This document shows, piece after piece, positions 45,078 to 56,424 of a stretch of DNA of 64,000 nt; position 1 is the first letter of the stretch; each line of letters begins with the position of its first letter. The notes under the pieces were generated by a model. It did not search any database. It had not been told where the DNA came from and worked only from the letters and a program-made list of their open reading frames with translations. Origin of the DNA: Sphingomonas sp. SUN039 (GTDB lineage: Bacteria; Pseudomonadota; Alphaproteobacteria; Sphingomonadales; Sphingomonadaceae); assembly GCF_024758725.1 (NCBI RefSeq), contig NZ_CP096972.1, forward strand, positions 3,082,001 to 3,146,000, given 5' to 3'. A program made the translations under genes and the position numbers.

Positions 45078-45332
45078 TCAATCGTGCGCGACATGCGACC
45101 AGAATCCGAGATCGATCGGCTCGTCGGTCACTTCCTGAATCGAAAAGATCATGTCGCCGTAGCGCGAGACGCCCTCACGATAGGCGTCGCCGGGCTTGTC
45201 GAAATAGGCGATGATCGCGCCATCGCGCATCAGCGCGAACTGGTCGCGATGATCGTGCACGATGCCACCGAGCGCGCGAGCGAAGGCGTCGTAGTTGCGA
45301 TCGACTTCGAGACGCTGCTGCTGATGAGTCAT
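45078..45332 (-). CDS. Hypothetical protein
   Basis: An 84-residue protein. The middle (ALMRDGAIIAYFDKPGDAYREGVSRYGD, followed by FSIQEVTDEPIDLGFWSHV) is of a type seen in small proteins of uncharacterised families near toxin or regulatory genes. No function assigned. It converges on the HEPN gene with 41 nt between. Confidence 0.65.
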   Translation of the reverse strand: MTHQQQRLEVDRNYDAFARALGGIVHDHRDQFALMRDGAIIAYFDKPGDAYREGVSRYGDMIFSIQEVTDEPIDLGFWSHVAHD

Positions 45333-45471
45333 AATCGGTCTGCTTCTCCGGTGACGCCGATAGAATCATGATCTGGCAATGCCGTCAATCTGCACGCCTG
45401 CCCGGACCGGCCTGCAACACAAAACAAAAAACCTCTGTCCTACACGTTCGCATTATGTTCCAACATGATTC

Positions 45472-46275
45472 ATGCCAAACGACTCGCCCCACTCCGCCAA
45501 TTCCCTCACCGCCGCCGAGGCCCCGCCCCGCAACGAGCTCGACACGCTCGGCGACACCACCACCTATAGCCCCGACGATTACCGTTGGGTGCCCGTCCGG
45601 CGGCAGGCGCGGTATGACGGGTGGACCGAGGAGAAGCAGCGCCGCTTTATCGAGGTGCTGGCCGACACCGGACTGGTCGGCACTGCTGCTAAAGCGGTCG
45701 GGCTGACGCGCGAGAGTGCGTATCGGTTACGGCGGGCTGCGGGGGCGGAGGCGTTTGCCGATGCCTGGGATGCGGCGCGCCATCATGCCGGTGGGCTGAT
45801 CGAGGACATCGCCTTCGAACGCGCGATCGAGGGGGTGGCGGTGCCGGTGCTCAACGAACACGGCGAGGCGATCGCGTCGCGCACCCGCTACGACAACCGG
45901 CTGCTCGTCTTTCTGCTGCGCCGCCTGCGCGCCGACCGTTATGGCGGCGACCCGCGCGGGGGTCCGCCGCCGGGTGCCGCCGACCGCGCGCCGCCGCCGC
46001 TCGCGCTCAGCCTGCGCGCGCTCGAACCCGCGCTGCCCGCCCCGCCCGAAGAACTGCTGGGCGACGAACTGCCGCATGAACTGGAAATTGCCGATCTTGC
46101 GGGCGGCGTGCTGCCGCAGTGGCTGCAGGAACAGCGTGTCGAACCGGAAGGCCGCGACCACATGGCCCCGCGCGAGCGCCGTTGCTTCGAAGAGCGGCTC
46201 GACCATTTGAAACGCCAGCCCGCGCCACCGCCGCCGGACGATGGCAACGCTTACGACGACATGTTTCAGGTGTGA
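45472..46275 (+). CDS. HTH protein resembling a phage terminase small subunit
   Basis: A 267-residue protein. Residues about 45-110 (WTEEKQRRFIEVLADTGLVGTAAKAVGLTRESAYRLRR) form a helix-turn-helix of the terminase-small-subunit type. The rest is rich in proline and acidic residues (PPPLALSLRALEPALPAPPEELLGDELPHELE). No other phage genes are near. It may be a domesticated DNA-binding protein. Confidence 0.72.
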   Translation: MPNDSPHSANSLTAAEAPPRNELDTLGDTTTYSPDDYRWVPVRRQARYDGWTEEKQRRFIEVLADTGLVGTAAKAVGLTRESAYRLRRAAGAEAFADAWDAARHHAGGLIEDIAFERAIEGVAVPVLNEHGEAIASRTRYDNRLLVFLLRRLRADRYGGDPRGGPPPGAADRAPPPLALSLRALEPALPAPPEELLGDELPHELEIADLAGGVLPQWLQEQRVEPEGRDHMAPRERRCFEERLDHLKRQPAPPPPDDGNAYDDMFQV

Positions 46276-46366
46276 CCTTTGTGACCTTTGGCGGAAATCA
46301 GCCGTTTTCGGGATCGGTTATGGCATCCGAATTGCGCCGCCCCTGCCGCCGCGCTAGCCTTGCCCG

Positions 46367-47047
46367 ATGTCACCCCCGCTTTCACCGGACCTTGCGCTGT
46401 CCCACGATGCCGGGGATTTCGACCGCTTCGACGCGCAGGGCTATCTGGTGCTGCCGAACGCCGTTCCCGCCGGCTGGATCGCCCCGTTGTGCGCCGCCTT
46501 CGATGCCGGGGTGCTGCCATGGGACCGCTGGCCGGTGCCGCGCGGGCGTGACTGGGTGCATGCGGCGGTCGATCTCGACCCCCATGTGCAGCGGGTGTGC
46601 TGCTTGCCCGCGCTGCTGAGCACAGTGCGGCACCGGCTGGGCGGGCCGTTTTTCCTGTCGCAGGTCGAGGGGCGCGAGCCGCTGGCGGGTAACGCACTGC
46701 AACCGCTCCACCGCGACGGCGCGGGCTGTGGCGGGCAGATAATGTCGGCGATGGTGTGGCTCGACCCCTATGACGCGGCGAATGGTGCAACGCAGATCGT
46801 GGCGGGCTCGCATCTGGACGATCGGCAGGGGGGCGCTCCGCTGGTGCTGTCGGGCGCGGCGGGCGACATATTGGTCTTCGATCCCGAAGTGCTGCACGGC
46901 GCGACGACCAATCTCAGCGGCGCGCGCCGCCGCCGGTCGCTGCTGCTGAGCTATGCGGTCACGACCTTGCGTGCCAGCCATCGCCAGACCGAAGCACTCC
47001 GCCATGTGCGGATGGATACGACAAAAACCTTCGGGGCGACGGTATAG
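46367..47047 (+). CDS. Phytanoyl-CoA dioxygenase-family protein
   Basis: A 226-residue Fe(II)/2-oxoglutarate dioxygenase with the HxD motif in LHRDGAG, the second histidine in VLHGATTN and the 2-oxoglutarate-binding arginine in RRRSLLLSY. Phytanoyl-CoA hydroxylase relatives hydroxylate lipids or small molecules; substrate unknown. It ends 3 nt before the YedK gene. Confidence 0.88.
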   Translation: MSPPLSPDLALSHDAGDFDRFDAQGYLVLPNAVPAGWIAPLCAAFDAGVLPWDRWPVPRGRDWVHAAVDLDPHVQRVCCLPALLSTVRHRLGGPFFLSQVEGREPLAGNALQPLHRDGAGCGGQIMSAMVWLDPYDAANGATQIVAGSHLDDRQGGAPLVLSGAAGDILVFDPEVLHGATTNLSGARRRRSLLLSYAVTTLRASHRQTEALRHVRMDTTKTFGATV

Positions 47048-47050
47048 GCG

Positions 47051-47647
47051 ATGTGCCTGCTCTACCGCCTCGACAGCGCGGCGCGCGATATTGCCGCGCT
47101 TTTCGACGCCGATTCTGGGCCGGATCCTTGGGTACCGGATTATGTCGCTCCCGGCAAATTCGCGCCGGTCGTGGTGCAGGGCAAGGAGGGCCGCTACCTG
47201 ACACCGCGCGTCTGGGGCGTGCCGCCGCCGCCCAAGGTTGCGGCAGAGGGCGGGCGGCCCGTGCACAATGTCCGCAATCTCGACAGCCCCTTCTGGACCG
47301 GCACCCTTCGTCACACCGAGTTCCGCTGCCTCGTCCCCGTCACCAGCTTCATGGAATGGGGCGGGGTCAGGGGTGCGCGGACGCAGCATTGGTTCACCGT
47401 CCCGTCCGAACCGGTGTTCGCCTTTGCGGGCATCTGGCGCGACAGCGAAGTGCCGAGTTTTGCTTTCCTCACCTGCGATCCCAACCCGATGGTCGCGGCG
47501 GTGCACGACAAATCGATGCCGGTCATCCTCAACCCCTGGGACTATGGCCGCTGGCTGACCGCCGACTGGGCCGAGGCACGCGGGCTGGTCGAACCCTTCC
47601 CCTCGCAGCTGATGGCCGGGGCGACTGCGCCGGTGCGCCGTTCTTGA
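47051..47647 (+). CDS. SOS response-associated peptidase / abasic-site shield (YedK/HMCES)
   Basis: The product starts MCLLY, placing the catalytic cysteine at position 2. It retains the asparagine (HNVRNLDS), glutamate (SFMEWGG) and histidine (AAVHDKSMPVIL) of the SRAP family. The protein crosslinks to abasic sites in single-stranded DNA and protects them from cleavage. Overall length 198 residues, usual for bacteria. Confidence 0.93.
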   Translation: MCLLYRLDSAARDIAALFDADSGPDPWVPDYVAPGKFAPVVVQGKEGRYLTPRVWGVPPPPKVAAEGGRPVHNVRNLDSPFWTGTLRHTEFRCLVPVTSFMEWGGVRGARTQHWFTVPSEPVFAFAGIWRDSEVPSFAFLTCDPNPMVAAVHDKSMPVILNPWDYGRWLTADWAEARGLVEPFPSQLMAGATAPVRRS

Positions 47648-47767
47648 CGTCGGGTTCGCGCACGCATCGGCTTCGTCGAACGCAGGCATCGATGCATTGG
47701 CTTGGACGGCGCCGCCGCAACCGCGCATGACAGGGGCCGACCGGGTTCGTCCGGCAGGGGATATCGC

Positions 47768-48355
47768 ATGAAACACCGCTTTCGCGCCCTTTTGGCTGTG
47801 CTCGCCACCGCGCTTGCTACCGCGCCCTCGGGCGCGGCGGATGCGCCCAAGCCGCCGCATGTGCACGAGCAGGTCCGGGTGGCACTCGAAGCGGGAGCGG
47901 CGTTCTACAGCGCCTGGCCCAGCGGCAAGACGATCCACGCCGGGACGGGCTATATCCAGCCCTATGGCGCGGTCGATTACTGGTGCGGCAGCGGCTATGC
48001 CGAGGCGGCGGCCTATCCGATGGGACAGGTGGTCACCCCCTGGACGCTGACCAATGCCGACGACGCGCATCCGCTGTTCTGCGTCTATCGCACCGCCGTC
48101 GGCGACATCTATGCCTATGACATTCTGGTCGGGACGATCGAGCGCGTACCCGGCGCGAAGCCCGAACGCCGCGACGCGCTGGTCAACTATGTCGTCGGCG
48201 GCACCGGGCGCTTTGCGGGCGCGACCGGCGTCTGGACGGGCAGCGCGGCCGGGCGCGGCGACCTGACCAAAAGCAACAGCGGCCTGCAATGGCCGATGTC
48301 GATCATCAAGCAGATGGAAGGGTTCGTCCGCCGACCCGCGCCTGCTGCTGGCTGA
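47768..48355 (+). CDS. Secreted hypothetical protein
   Basis: A 195-residue protein with a signal peptide (ALLAVLATALATAPSGAAD) and a beta-rich body (VDYWCGSGYAEAAAYPMG, then VVGGTGRFAGATGVWTG) that resembles allene-oxide-cyclase-like or beta-barrel modules. Two cysteines (about residues 79 and 108) may pair. No function assigned. Confidence 0.7.
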   Translation: MKHRFRALLAVLATALATAPSGAADAPKPPHVHEQVRVALEAGAAFYSAWPSGKTIHAGTGYIQPYGAVDYWCGSGYAEAAAYPMGQVVTPWTLTNADDAHPLFCVYRTAVGDIYAYDILVGTIERVPGAKPERRDALVNYVVGGTGRFAGATGVWTGSAAGRGDLTKSNSGLQWPMSIIKQMEGFVRRPAPAAG

Positions 48356-48468
48356 CGACAGGGCGGCTGCCGACGCGGACTCTTGACGGCGAGTCCGGTG
48401 TGAGCGATTCTTATCCACAGGAAGGGCACCGCGCCGGTTCGCGCGCCGACCCCGGGGATACGCACATC

Positions 48469-50763
48469 ATGGCCAGCCGCGCGCAACCTGACCGTCCGCC
48501 TGCATGGCGCGCCACCGTGAAGGCGGGCGTCGTCCGCAGCGGTGCGATGCTCACTGCTGCGGCGCTGGCGCTTGTCGCGCTGCTGCTGATCGTCGCGCTC
48601 GCGACGCACCGCGGCGGCGATCCGTCGCTCAGCACGGCGGCGAGCCATGACGGGATCGGCAACTGGCTGGGGCTGGTCGGCGCGTGGGCGTCCGACTTGC
48701 TGCTCAGCGTGCTCGGTCCGGCGGTCGCGCTGATGCTCGCGCTGCCGCTGGCGCTGGCGGGCCTCTTGTGGCGCGGCAACAGCGTCGCCGGATGGCAGCG
48801 GCGCAGTATCGTCGCCCTGGTGGCGGTCGCGCTGATCGGGATTGCGCTGACCCTGCTGCGGCCGACGGCGGTTGCCGGGCTGCCGGCGGGGCTGGGCGGG
48901 ATCGTCGGTCTGGGCGGCGAGGCGATCCTCGGCTGGGCCATCGCCTTCATTCCCGGCGACACCTGGCCGGCGATCGCGCGCTATGTGGCCGCAGGGGTGC
49001 TCGGTATCGGCGGATTCCTGCTCTGGGCGCGAACGCTCGGCCTGACGTTGCGGTTGCCGCAGCTCGAACGGCCTGCGCTCCCCCGCCTTGCTGCCGCCGG
49101 GGGGAATGCCGACACGCGCCGCGAACCTGCGCCGCCGCGTGCCGAGGTGGCACCGCAGCCCGAAAACCGCAGCCGCCCGGTCATCGCCGACCGCGCCGCT
49201 GCCCCTGCCTTGCCCAAAAAAGCGCGGCAGGAATCGCTCGCCCTGCGCGATAAATATGTGCTTCCCGACCTGAAGCTGCTCAAACCCGCGCCGCCGCCGA
49301 CGGGGCAGGCGCTCGACAAGGCGGCGCTCGAACGCAATGCGCGGTTGCTCGAAACCGTGCTCGACGATTTCCATGTGAAGGGGTCGATTACCGAAGTCCG
49401 CCCGGGACCGGTCGTCACCATGTACGAGCTGCAACCGGCAGCGGGTATCAAGGCGAGCCGCGTCATCCAGCTGGCCGAGGATGTCGCGCGCAACATGTCG
49501 GCGCTGTCGGCACGCATTGCGACCATTCCCGGGCGCAACGTCATCGGCATCGAACTTCCAAACGCCAACCGCGAGTCGGTCTATCTCCACGAGATGATCG
49601 CCAGCCAGGCGTTCGAGGACGGTGCCGGCGCGCTTCCCATCGTACTCGGCAAGAATATCGCAGGCGACCCTGTCATCGCCGATCTCGCGCCGATGCCGCA
49701 TCTGCTGATCGCTGGTACGACCGGATCGGGCAAATCGGTTGGCTTGAACTCGATGATCTGTTCGCTGCTGTACCGGCTGACGCCCGACCAATGCCGGATG
49801 ATCATGATCGATCCGAAGCTGCTGGAACTGCGCCCTTACGAAGACATCCCGCATCTGCTCGCGCCCGTGGTCACCGAACCGGCCAAGGCGATCCGCGCGC
49901 TGAAATGGGCGGTCGAGGAAATGGAGGACCGCTACCGCAAGATGGCGAGTATCGGCGTCCGCAGCCTGGCCGGGTTCAACGACAAGGTGCGCGGCGCCAA
50001 GGCCAAGACGCAGAAGCTGACCCGCCGCGTGCAGGTCGGTTATGACGCCGAAAGCGGACTGCCCAAATATGAGGAGGAAATCCTCGATTTCGACGCGATG
50101 CCCCAGATCGTCGTGGTGGTAGACGAACTCGCCGACCTGATGATGACGGCGGGCAAGGAAGTCGAATTCCTGATCCAGCGCCTCGCGCAAAAGGCGCGCG
50201 CGGCGGGCATCCACCTGATCATGGCGACGCAGCGCCCCTCGGTCGATGTCATCACCGGTGTCATCAAGGCGAACCTGCCGACGCGGATCAGTTTCCATGT
50301 GACCAGCAAGATCGATTCGCGCACGATTCTGGGCGAACAGGGTGCGGAGCAACTGCTTGGCAAGGGCGACATGCTCTACATGATGGGCGGGCGGCAGATC
50401 GTCCGCGTCCACGGGCCGTTCGTGTCCGACGACGAAGTGATCGCGATTGCCGACCACTGGCGCGCGCAGGGCGTGCCCGACTATATCCAGGCCGTCACCG
50501 AAGAGCCGGAGGATGGCGGCTTCGCGCTCGACGGTGCTCCTTTGGGTGACGACAGCCCCGAGGATCAGGAATACCGCAAGGCGATGCAGATCGTCGCCGA
50601 AAGCCAGAAAGCCTCGGTCAGTTGGCTCCAGCGCCAGCTCCGCATCGGCTACAATCGTGCCGCGCGTCACATCGAGCGGATGGAAAAGGACGGCATGGTC
50701 GGCAGGCCGGACCATGTCGGGCGGCGCGAAGTGCTGATGGATACCGAGGGGCACGCGATTTGA
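48469..50763 (+). CDS. ftsK: DNA translocase FtsK
   Basis: A 764-residue protein with N-terminal membrane helices (about residues 20-190), a linker, and the FtsK motor (Walker A GTTGSGKSVG; DELADLMM Walker B) followed by a C-terminal gamma domain (SVSWLQRQLRIGYNRAARHIERMEKDG) that reads KOPS-type sequences. It pumps chromosomes to the septum and activates XerCD. The ATG at 48469 is used; a GTG at 48400 would add 23 residues. LolA follows 63 nt later, a conserved neighbourhood. Confidence 0.96.
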   Translation: MASRAQPDRPPAWRATVKAGVVRSGAMLTAAALALVALLLIVALATHRGGDPSLSTAASHDGIGNWLGLVGAWASDLLLSVLGPAVALMLALPLALAGLLWRGNSVAGWQRRSIVALVAVALIGIALTLLRPTAVAGLPAGLGGIVGLGGEAILGWAIAFIPGDTWPAIARYVAAGVLGIGGFLLWARTLGLTLRLPQLERPALPRLAAAGGNADTRREPAPPRAEVAPQPENRSRPVIADRAAAPALPKKARQESLALRDKYVLPDLKLLKPAPPPTGQALDKAALERNARLLETVLDDFHVKGSITEVRPGPVVTMYELQPAAGIKASRVIQLAEDVARNMSALSARIATIPGRNVIGIELPNANRESVYLHEMIASQAFEDGAGALPIVLGKNIAGDPVIADLAPMPHLLIAGTTGSGKSVGLNSMICSLLYRLTPDQCRMIMIDPKLLELRPYEDIPHLLAPVVTEPAKAIRALKWAVEEMEDRYRKMASIGVRSLAGFNDKVRGAKAKTQKLTRRVQVGYDAESGLPKYEEEILDFDAMPQIVVVVDELADLMMTAGKEVEFLIQRLAQKARAAGIHLIMATQRPSVDVITGVIKANLPTRISFHVTSKIDSRTILGEQGAEQLLGKGDMLYMMGGRQIVRVHGPFVSDDEVIAIADHWRAQGVPDYIQAVTEEPEDGGFALDGAPLGDDSPEDQEYRKAMQIVAESQKASVSWLQRQLRIGYNRAARHIERMEKDGMVGRPDHVGRREVLMDTEGHAI

Positions 50764-50826
50764 AGTTCAGCGGCGGTTCAACGCACGTCAGCTAGCTGAA
50801 TTCAATCGCTTTTCCGGAGAAACACG

Positions 50827-51450
50827 TTGTTCCGTCCCTCGATCGTGCCCATTGCCCTGTCGCTTCTCGCATCGCCGACCTTCGCGCAGCCGGTGTCGCC
50901 GCAGCTGACGGACCTTGCTGCCGTGCAGACGCATCTGCGTGCGGTGACGACGATGACGGCCGATTTCGCGCAGACCGACCGTTCGGGAAAGACGCTGACC
51001 GGGCGCATGACGATGAAACGGCCGGGCAAGGTCCGGTTCCAGTATCAGGAGGGCGTTCCCATCCTGATCGTCGCCGACGGCAGTTCTTTGTGGTTCATCG
51101 ATTATCAGGTGCGTCAGGTGCAGCGCTGGCCGATCGGCAACAGCCCGCTGGCGGCCCTCCTCGACCCGGCAAAGGACATTACCCGCTTTGCGCGCGTCGT
51201 GCCCGTCCCCGACGCCCGCGTCCTGTTCGTCGAGGCGCGTGACCCGCGCCATCCTGAATACGGGACGCTGACATTGGCCTTTGCCCGCGAGTCGGGCGCG
51301 CCGGCCGGACTGCGCCTGCAGGGGTGGATTGCGCTCGACGGTCAGAACAACCGGACGAGCGTCCGCCTCAGCAACCAGCGCTTCAACGTCGGTGTCGGCG
51401 ACGAAGCGTTTCGCTGGCGCGACCCGCGCCCGATGCGCGGGCCGAAATAG
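50827..51450 (+). CDS. lolA: Outer-membrane lipoprotein carrier protein LolA
   Basis: A 207-residue protein with a signal peptide (IALSLLASPTFAQ) and the LolA core: TADFAQTDRSGKTLTGRMTMKRPGKVRFQY, then WFIDYQVRQVQRWPI. It escorts lipoproteins across the periplasm to the outer membrane. It starts with TTG at 50827. Confidence 0.93.
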   Translation: MFRPSIVPIALSLLASPTFAQPVSPQLTDLAAVQTHLRAVTTMTADFAQTDRSGKTLTGRMTMKRPGKVRFQYQEGVPILIVADGSSLWFIDYQVRQVQRWPIGNSPLAALLDPAKDITRFARVVPVPDARVLFVEARDPRHPEYGTLTLAFARESGAPAGLRLQGWIALDGQNNRTSVRLSNQRFNVGVGDEAFRWRDPRPMRGPK

Positions 51451-51596
51451 CCGGCCTGTTCATCTGCGCGACAGCTTGCGGCGGGTAATTCGCAAGTCGC
51501 AGCCCCGGAGCGGTTGGCGGGATTTCCCCCTGTTGCCTGCCCCCAAGTCTCCGGTGTGCAGCCCGCGTGACGAACGCAGGTCGGCCCTCGCTCCAC

Positions 51597-51613
51597 GCCC
51601 CCGGAGCGGGGGC
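51597..51613. terminator. Terminator-like hairpin between lolA and clpB
   Basis: GCCCCCG (51597-51603) pairs with CGGGGGC (51607-51613) around GAG. A C/T-rich stretch with TTT follows on the plus strand. It lies between convergent ends and could terminate both genes. Confidence 0.5.
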
Positions 51614-51622
51614 CTTTGCGTA

Positions 51623-54199
<2,577 letters not shown>

Positions 54200-54207
54200 G
54201 GGGCAGC

Positions 54208-54235
54208 ATATGGTGTGGCGTATTTACAACACAAG
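54208..54235 (-). promoter_or_regulatory. Candidate RpoH (heat-shock) promoter of clpB
   Basis: On the minus strand CTTGTG (54235 to 54230) and CACCATAT (54215 to 54208) are 14 nt apart, resembling CTTGAA/CCCCATnT. Transcription would begin only a few nt before the ATG at 54199, so the message would be nearly leaderless. Confidence 0.5.
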
Positions 54236-54266
54236 AGACTTCGCCGTCCCGCGCTAGGCTCACGCG

Positions 54267-54857
54267 ATGATTGCTCTCGCCGCCCTTGCCGCCGCCCTTA
54301 CCCCTCAATCCACGCAGGACATCCGCTGCGTCGCGGTGCTCGGCATCGTCGCCTATGACCAGCGCCGCGACACGACCGAATGGGCCGATATCCCGCCGGT
54401 CGCCAAGGATGGCGAGCGCTTTGCGGGCATCGTCGGCGAACGGACGATGAAGGAAAGCGGGCGGACGCGCGAGGCGGTGAAAGACCTGATCCTCGCCGAA
54501 GTCGCCGCTGTCCAGAAAGCGAAAACCATTGCCCGCCCCGAGGTCGAGTCCTGCGTCAAGCGCATGGCGGTCGTCGCCCCACCTCCGCCCCCGCCCAATT
54601 TGCCGCGCTGCGCCGCCGTTATGACGCTCGCTGCTGAGGCAGTGAAAGCGCGCGAGGGGCTATCGTCAGGCGCAAAGGATCTGGCGACGCTCGCCTCGGT
54701 GCTCACCTATCGTGCCAAGGTTGAGGGGGTCGCCGCAGGCAAGACCGAGGCACAGGTGGCCGAGGCCATCGCCGCCGACCGCGCAGCGGCGAGCAAGGCA
54801 GGCGGTGCGGATGAAGAGGAAATGCAAGGTTGCGCCGAACTGGCGGCGGCGGAATGA
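54267..54857 (+). CDS. Secreted hypothetical protein
   Basis: A 196-residue protein with a signal-like start ([16 protein letters not shown]) and a helical body ([23 protein letters not shown]) interrupted by a poly-proline stretch ([12 protein letters not shown]). Four cysteines suggest a periplasmic location. No family recognised. The VOC gene begins inside its last few codons. Confidence 0.7.
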   Translation: MIALAALAAALTPQSTQDIRCVAVLGIVAYDQRRDTTEWADIPPVAKDGERFAGIVGERTMKESGRTREAVKDLILAEVAAVQKAKTIARPEVESCVKRMAVVAPPPPPPNLPRCAAVMTLAAEAVKAREGLSSGAKDLATLASVLTYRAKVEGVAAGKTEAQVAEAIAADRAAASKAGGADEEEMQGCAELAAAE

Positions 54858-55267
54858 GGCCGTTTCACCTCGCCTTTGCAGTCCATGAGCTGGCTGCCGC
54901 GCGCGAATTCTATGTCGGTGTGCTCGGCTGCGGCGAAGGCCGCAGCAGCGACACCTGGATCGATTTCGATCTCTACGGCTACCAGATCACGGTGCATCTG
55001 TCGGGCAAGCCCGCCGTCGATGTCGTTACCAGCGATGTCGACGGGAAGCCCGTGCCGATTCCGCATTTCGGCGTCGTGCTGGCGATGACCGACTGGAAGG
55101 CACTCGCTGCGCGGCTGGAGGCCGCAGGCACGAAATTCGGCATCGCGCCTTATGTGCGTTTCGAGGGACAAGTCGGCGAACAGGCGACGATGTTCTTCCG
55201 CGATCCCAGCGGCAATGCGCTGGAGTTCAAAGGGTTCGCGGACGATGCGGGGTTGTTTGCACATTAA
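54854..55267 (+). CDS. VOC-family (glyoxalase-like) protein
   Basis: A 137-residue protein with the VOC beta-alpha-beta pattern ([22 protein letters not shown] and [16 protein letters not shown]); the first histidine and last glutamate are the usual metal ligands. VOC enzymes include isomerases, dioxygenases and antibiotic-binding proteins. Substrate unknown. Overlaps the preceding gene by 4 nt. Confidence 0.87.
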   Translation: MRPFHLAFAVHELAAAREFYVGVLGCGEGRSSDTWIDFDLYGYQITVHLSGKPAVDVVTSDVDGKPVPIPHFGVVLAMTDWKALAARLEAAGTKFGIAPYVRFEGQVGEQATMFFRDPSGNALEFKGFADDAGLFAH

Positions 55268-55270
55268 AAT

Positions 55271-55430
55271 CCTCCCCTAAGCGAAGTCTTAGGGGAGGGG
55301 GACCGCGCCGCGCAGACGGCGTGGTGGAAGGGCGGACGCATTTGCCAAACGAAGCCGATCTAGTGTTGGAAGCGCGTCCGCCCCTCCACCATGCTTCGCA
55401 TGGTCCCCCTCCCCTGCGTGGAGGAATTAA
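55271..55430. repeat. Large nested palindromic element
   Basis: The 160 nt fold into nested stems: CCTCCCCTAAG with its inverse (55271-55281 and 55288-55298); AGGGGAGGGGGACC with its exact inverse (55291-55304 and 55402-55415); a 17-nt pair with one mismatch (55323-55339 and 55374-55390); and CCATG/CATGG at the far end. It lies between convergent genes and looks like a mobile REP-type unit. Confidence 0.75.
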
Positions 55431-55438
55431 GGCTTCGC

Positions 55439-56341
55439 TCACCGACCCCCGAACGTATCGCACTGGTTCGGATCGCCGCTCTGCAACCCGCGCGTCAGCC
55501 ATTGCTGGCGCTGCGCCGACGATCCGTGGGTGAAGCTGTCGGGCACGGGGCGTTGCCCTGCTGCCTTTTGCAGCGTGTCGTCACCGATGGCCTGGGCGGC
55601 CCGCAGCCCCTCCTCAACGTCCCCCGTCTCCATCCGGTCCTTGTTGTTCGCCGCCCAAACCCCGGCATAGCAATCGGCCTGCAGCTCCATGGCCACTTGA
55701 AGGGCATTGCCCTGCGTCCGCGACGCGCGCTGCTGTGCGGCCTGCACCTTGTCGGCGATGCCGGTCAGTTTCTGAACGTGATGGCCGACTTCGTGCGCGA
55801 TGACATAGGCTTGGGCGAAATCGCCGGGTGCGCCGAACCGCTGTTTCAGCTCGTCATAGAATTCAGTATCGAGATACACACCTTCATCGGCAGGGCAGTA
55901 GAAGGGCCCCATCGCCGATTGCGCGGCACCACAGCCCGACTGGCCCTTGCCTGCATAGAAGACCAATTTGGGTTGGGTGTAGCCGGGAAGTAGCTTCGCC
56001 CAAGTCTGGTTGACGTTGACGAGCGCGTTGCACGAGAACCGGCTCGCGGCATCGATCGCGCAGCTTTGCGCTGTATTTGATCCGGCGCTTTGCTGGTGCG
56101 GTGCGGTCGAGGGAGTCGAGGGGCTGACCATTGATCCAAAGCTGCCCAGCCCGCCGAACAGGAAGAACAAAATTCCCAGCACGACCAGCCCGCCGCAGCC
56201 AAAGCGGCTGAACACGAACGGCACCAGCATGCCGATGAGGCCGAGTCCGCCCCCGCCACCGCCACCGCCGAATCCGGCGCTGCTGTAATTGCCGCCGCGC
56301 TGGTCTTCGACATTGAGGTTGTCTGAATCGTCGAGGCGCAT
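55439..56341 (-). CDS. YpfJ-type neutral zinc metallopeptidase
   Basis: A 300-residue protein with a glycine-rich N-terminus, one transmembrane helix (about residues 32-65) and the zinc motif HEVGHH in YVIAHEVGHHVQKLTG. The later ELQADCYAGVWAA and GDDTLQK are family signatures. It is a membrane-anchored periplasmic peptidase of unknown substrate. The ATG at 56341 starts MRLDDSDNLNVEDQRG, the family N-terminus. Confidence 0.92.
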   Translation of the reverse strand: MRLDDSDNLNVEDQRGGNYSSAGFGGGGGGGGLGLIGMLVPFVFSRFGCGGLVVLGILFFLFGGLGSFGSMVSPSTPSTAPHQQSAGSNTAQSCAIDAASRFSCNALVNVNQTWAKLLPGYTQPKLVFYAGKGQSGCGAAQSAMGPFYCPADEGVYLDTEFYDELKQRFGAPGDFAQAYVIAHEVGHHVQKLTGIADKVQAAQQRASRTQGNALQVAMELQADCYAGVWAANNKDRMETGDVEEGLRAAQAIGDDTLQKAAGQRPVPDSFTHGSSAQRQQWLTRGLQSGDPNQCDTFGGR

Positions 56342-56424
56342 GGCCGTCTCCCCTGTCCTGCGGGTGAAATGCACCGGACGCATCGGCGTTGCAATGCGCG
56401 GACGCCCGCCGCACAGGAATTGAC

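Noticed and set aside
46382-48418. A 678-codon antisense open frame
   Set aside because: It spans several well-supported genes on the plus strand and has no family features.
48411-48419. Second TTATCCACA sequence upstream of ftsK
   Set aside because: Isolated, as above; occasional copies are expected in a chromosome.
48187-50754. An 855-codon open frame antisense to ftsK
   Set aside because: Its sequence has no domain and is full of arginine and aspartate runs, while the other strand codes for a complete FtsK.
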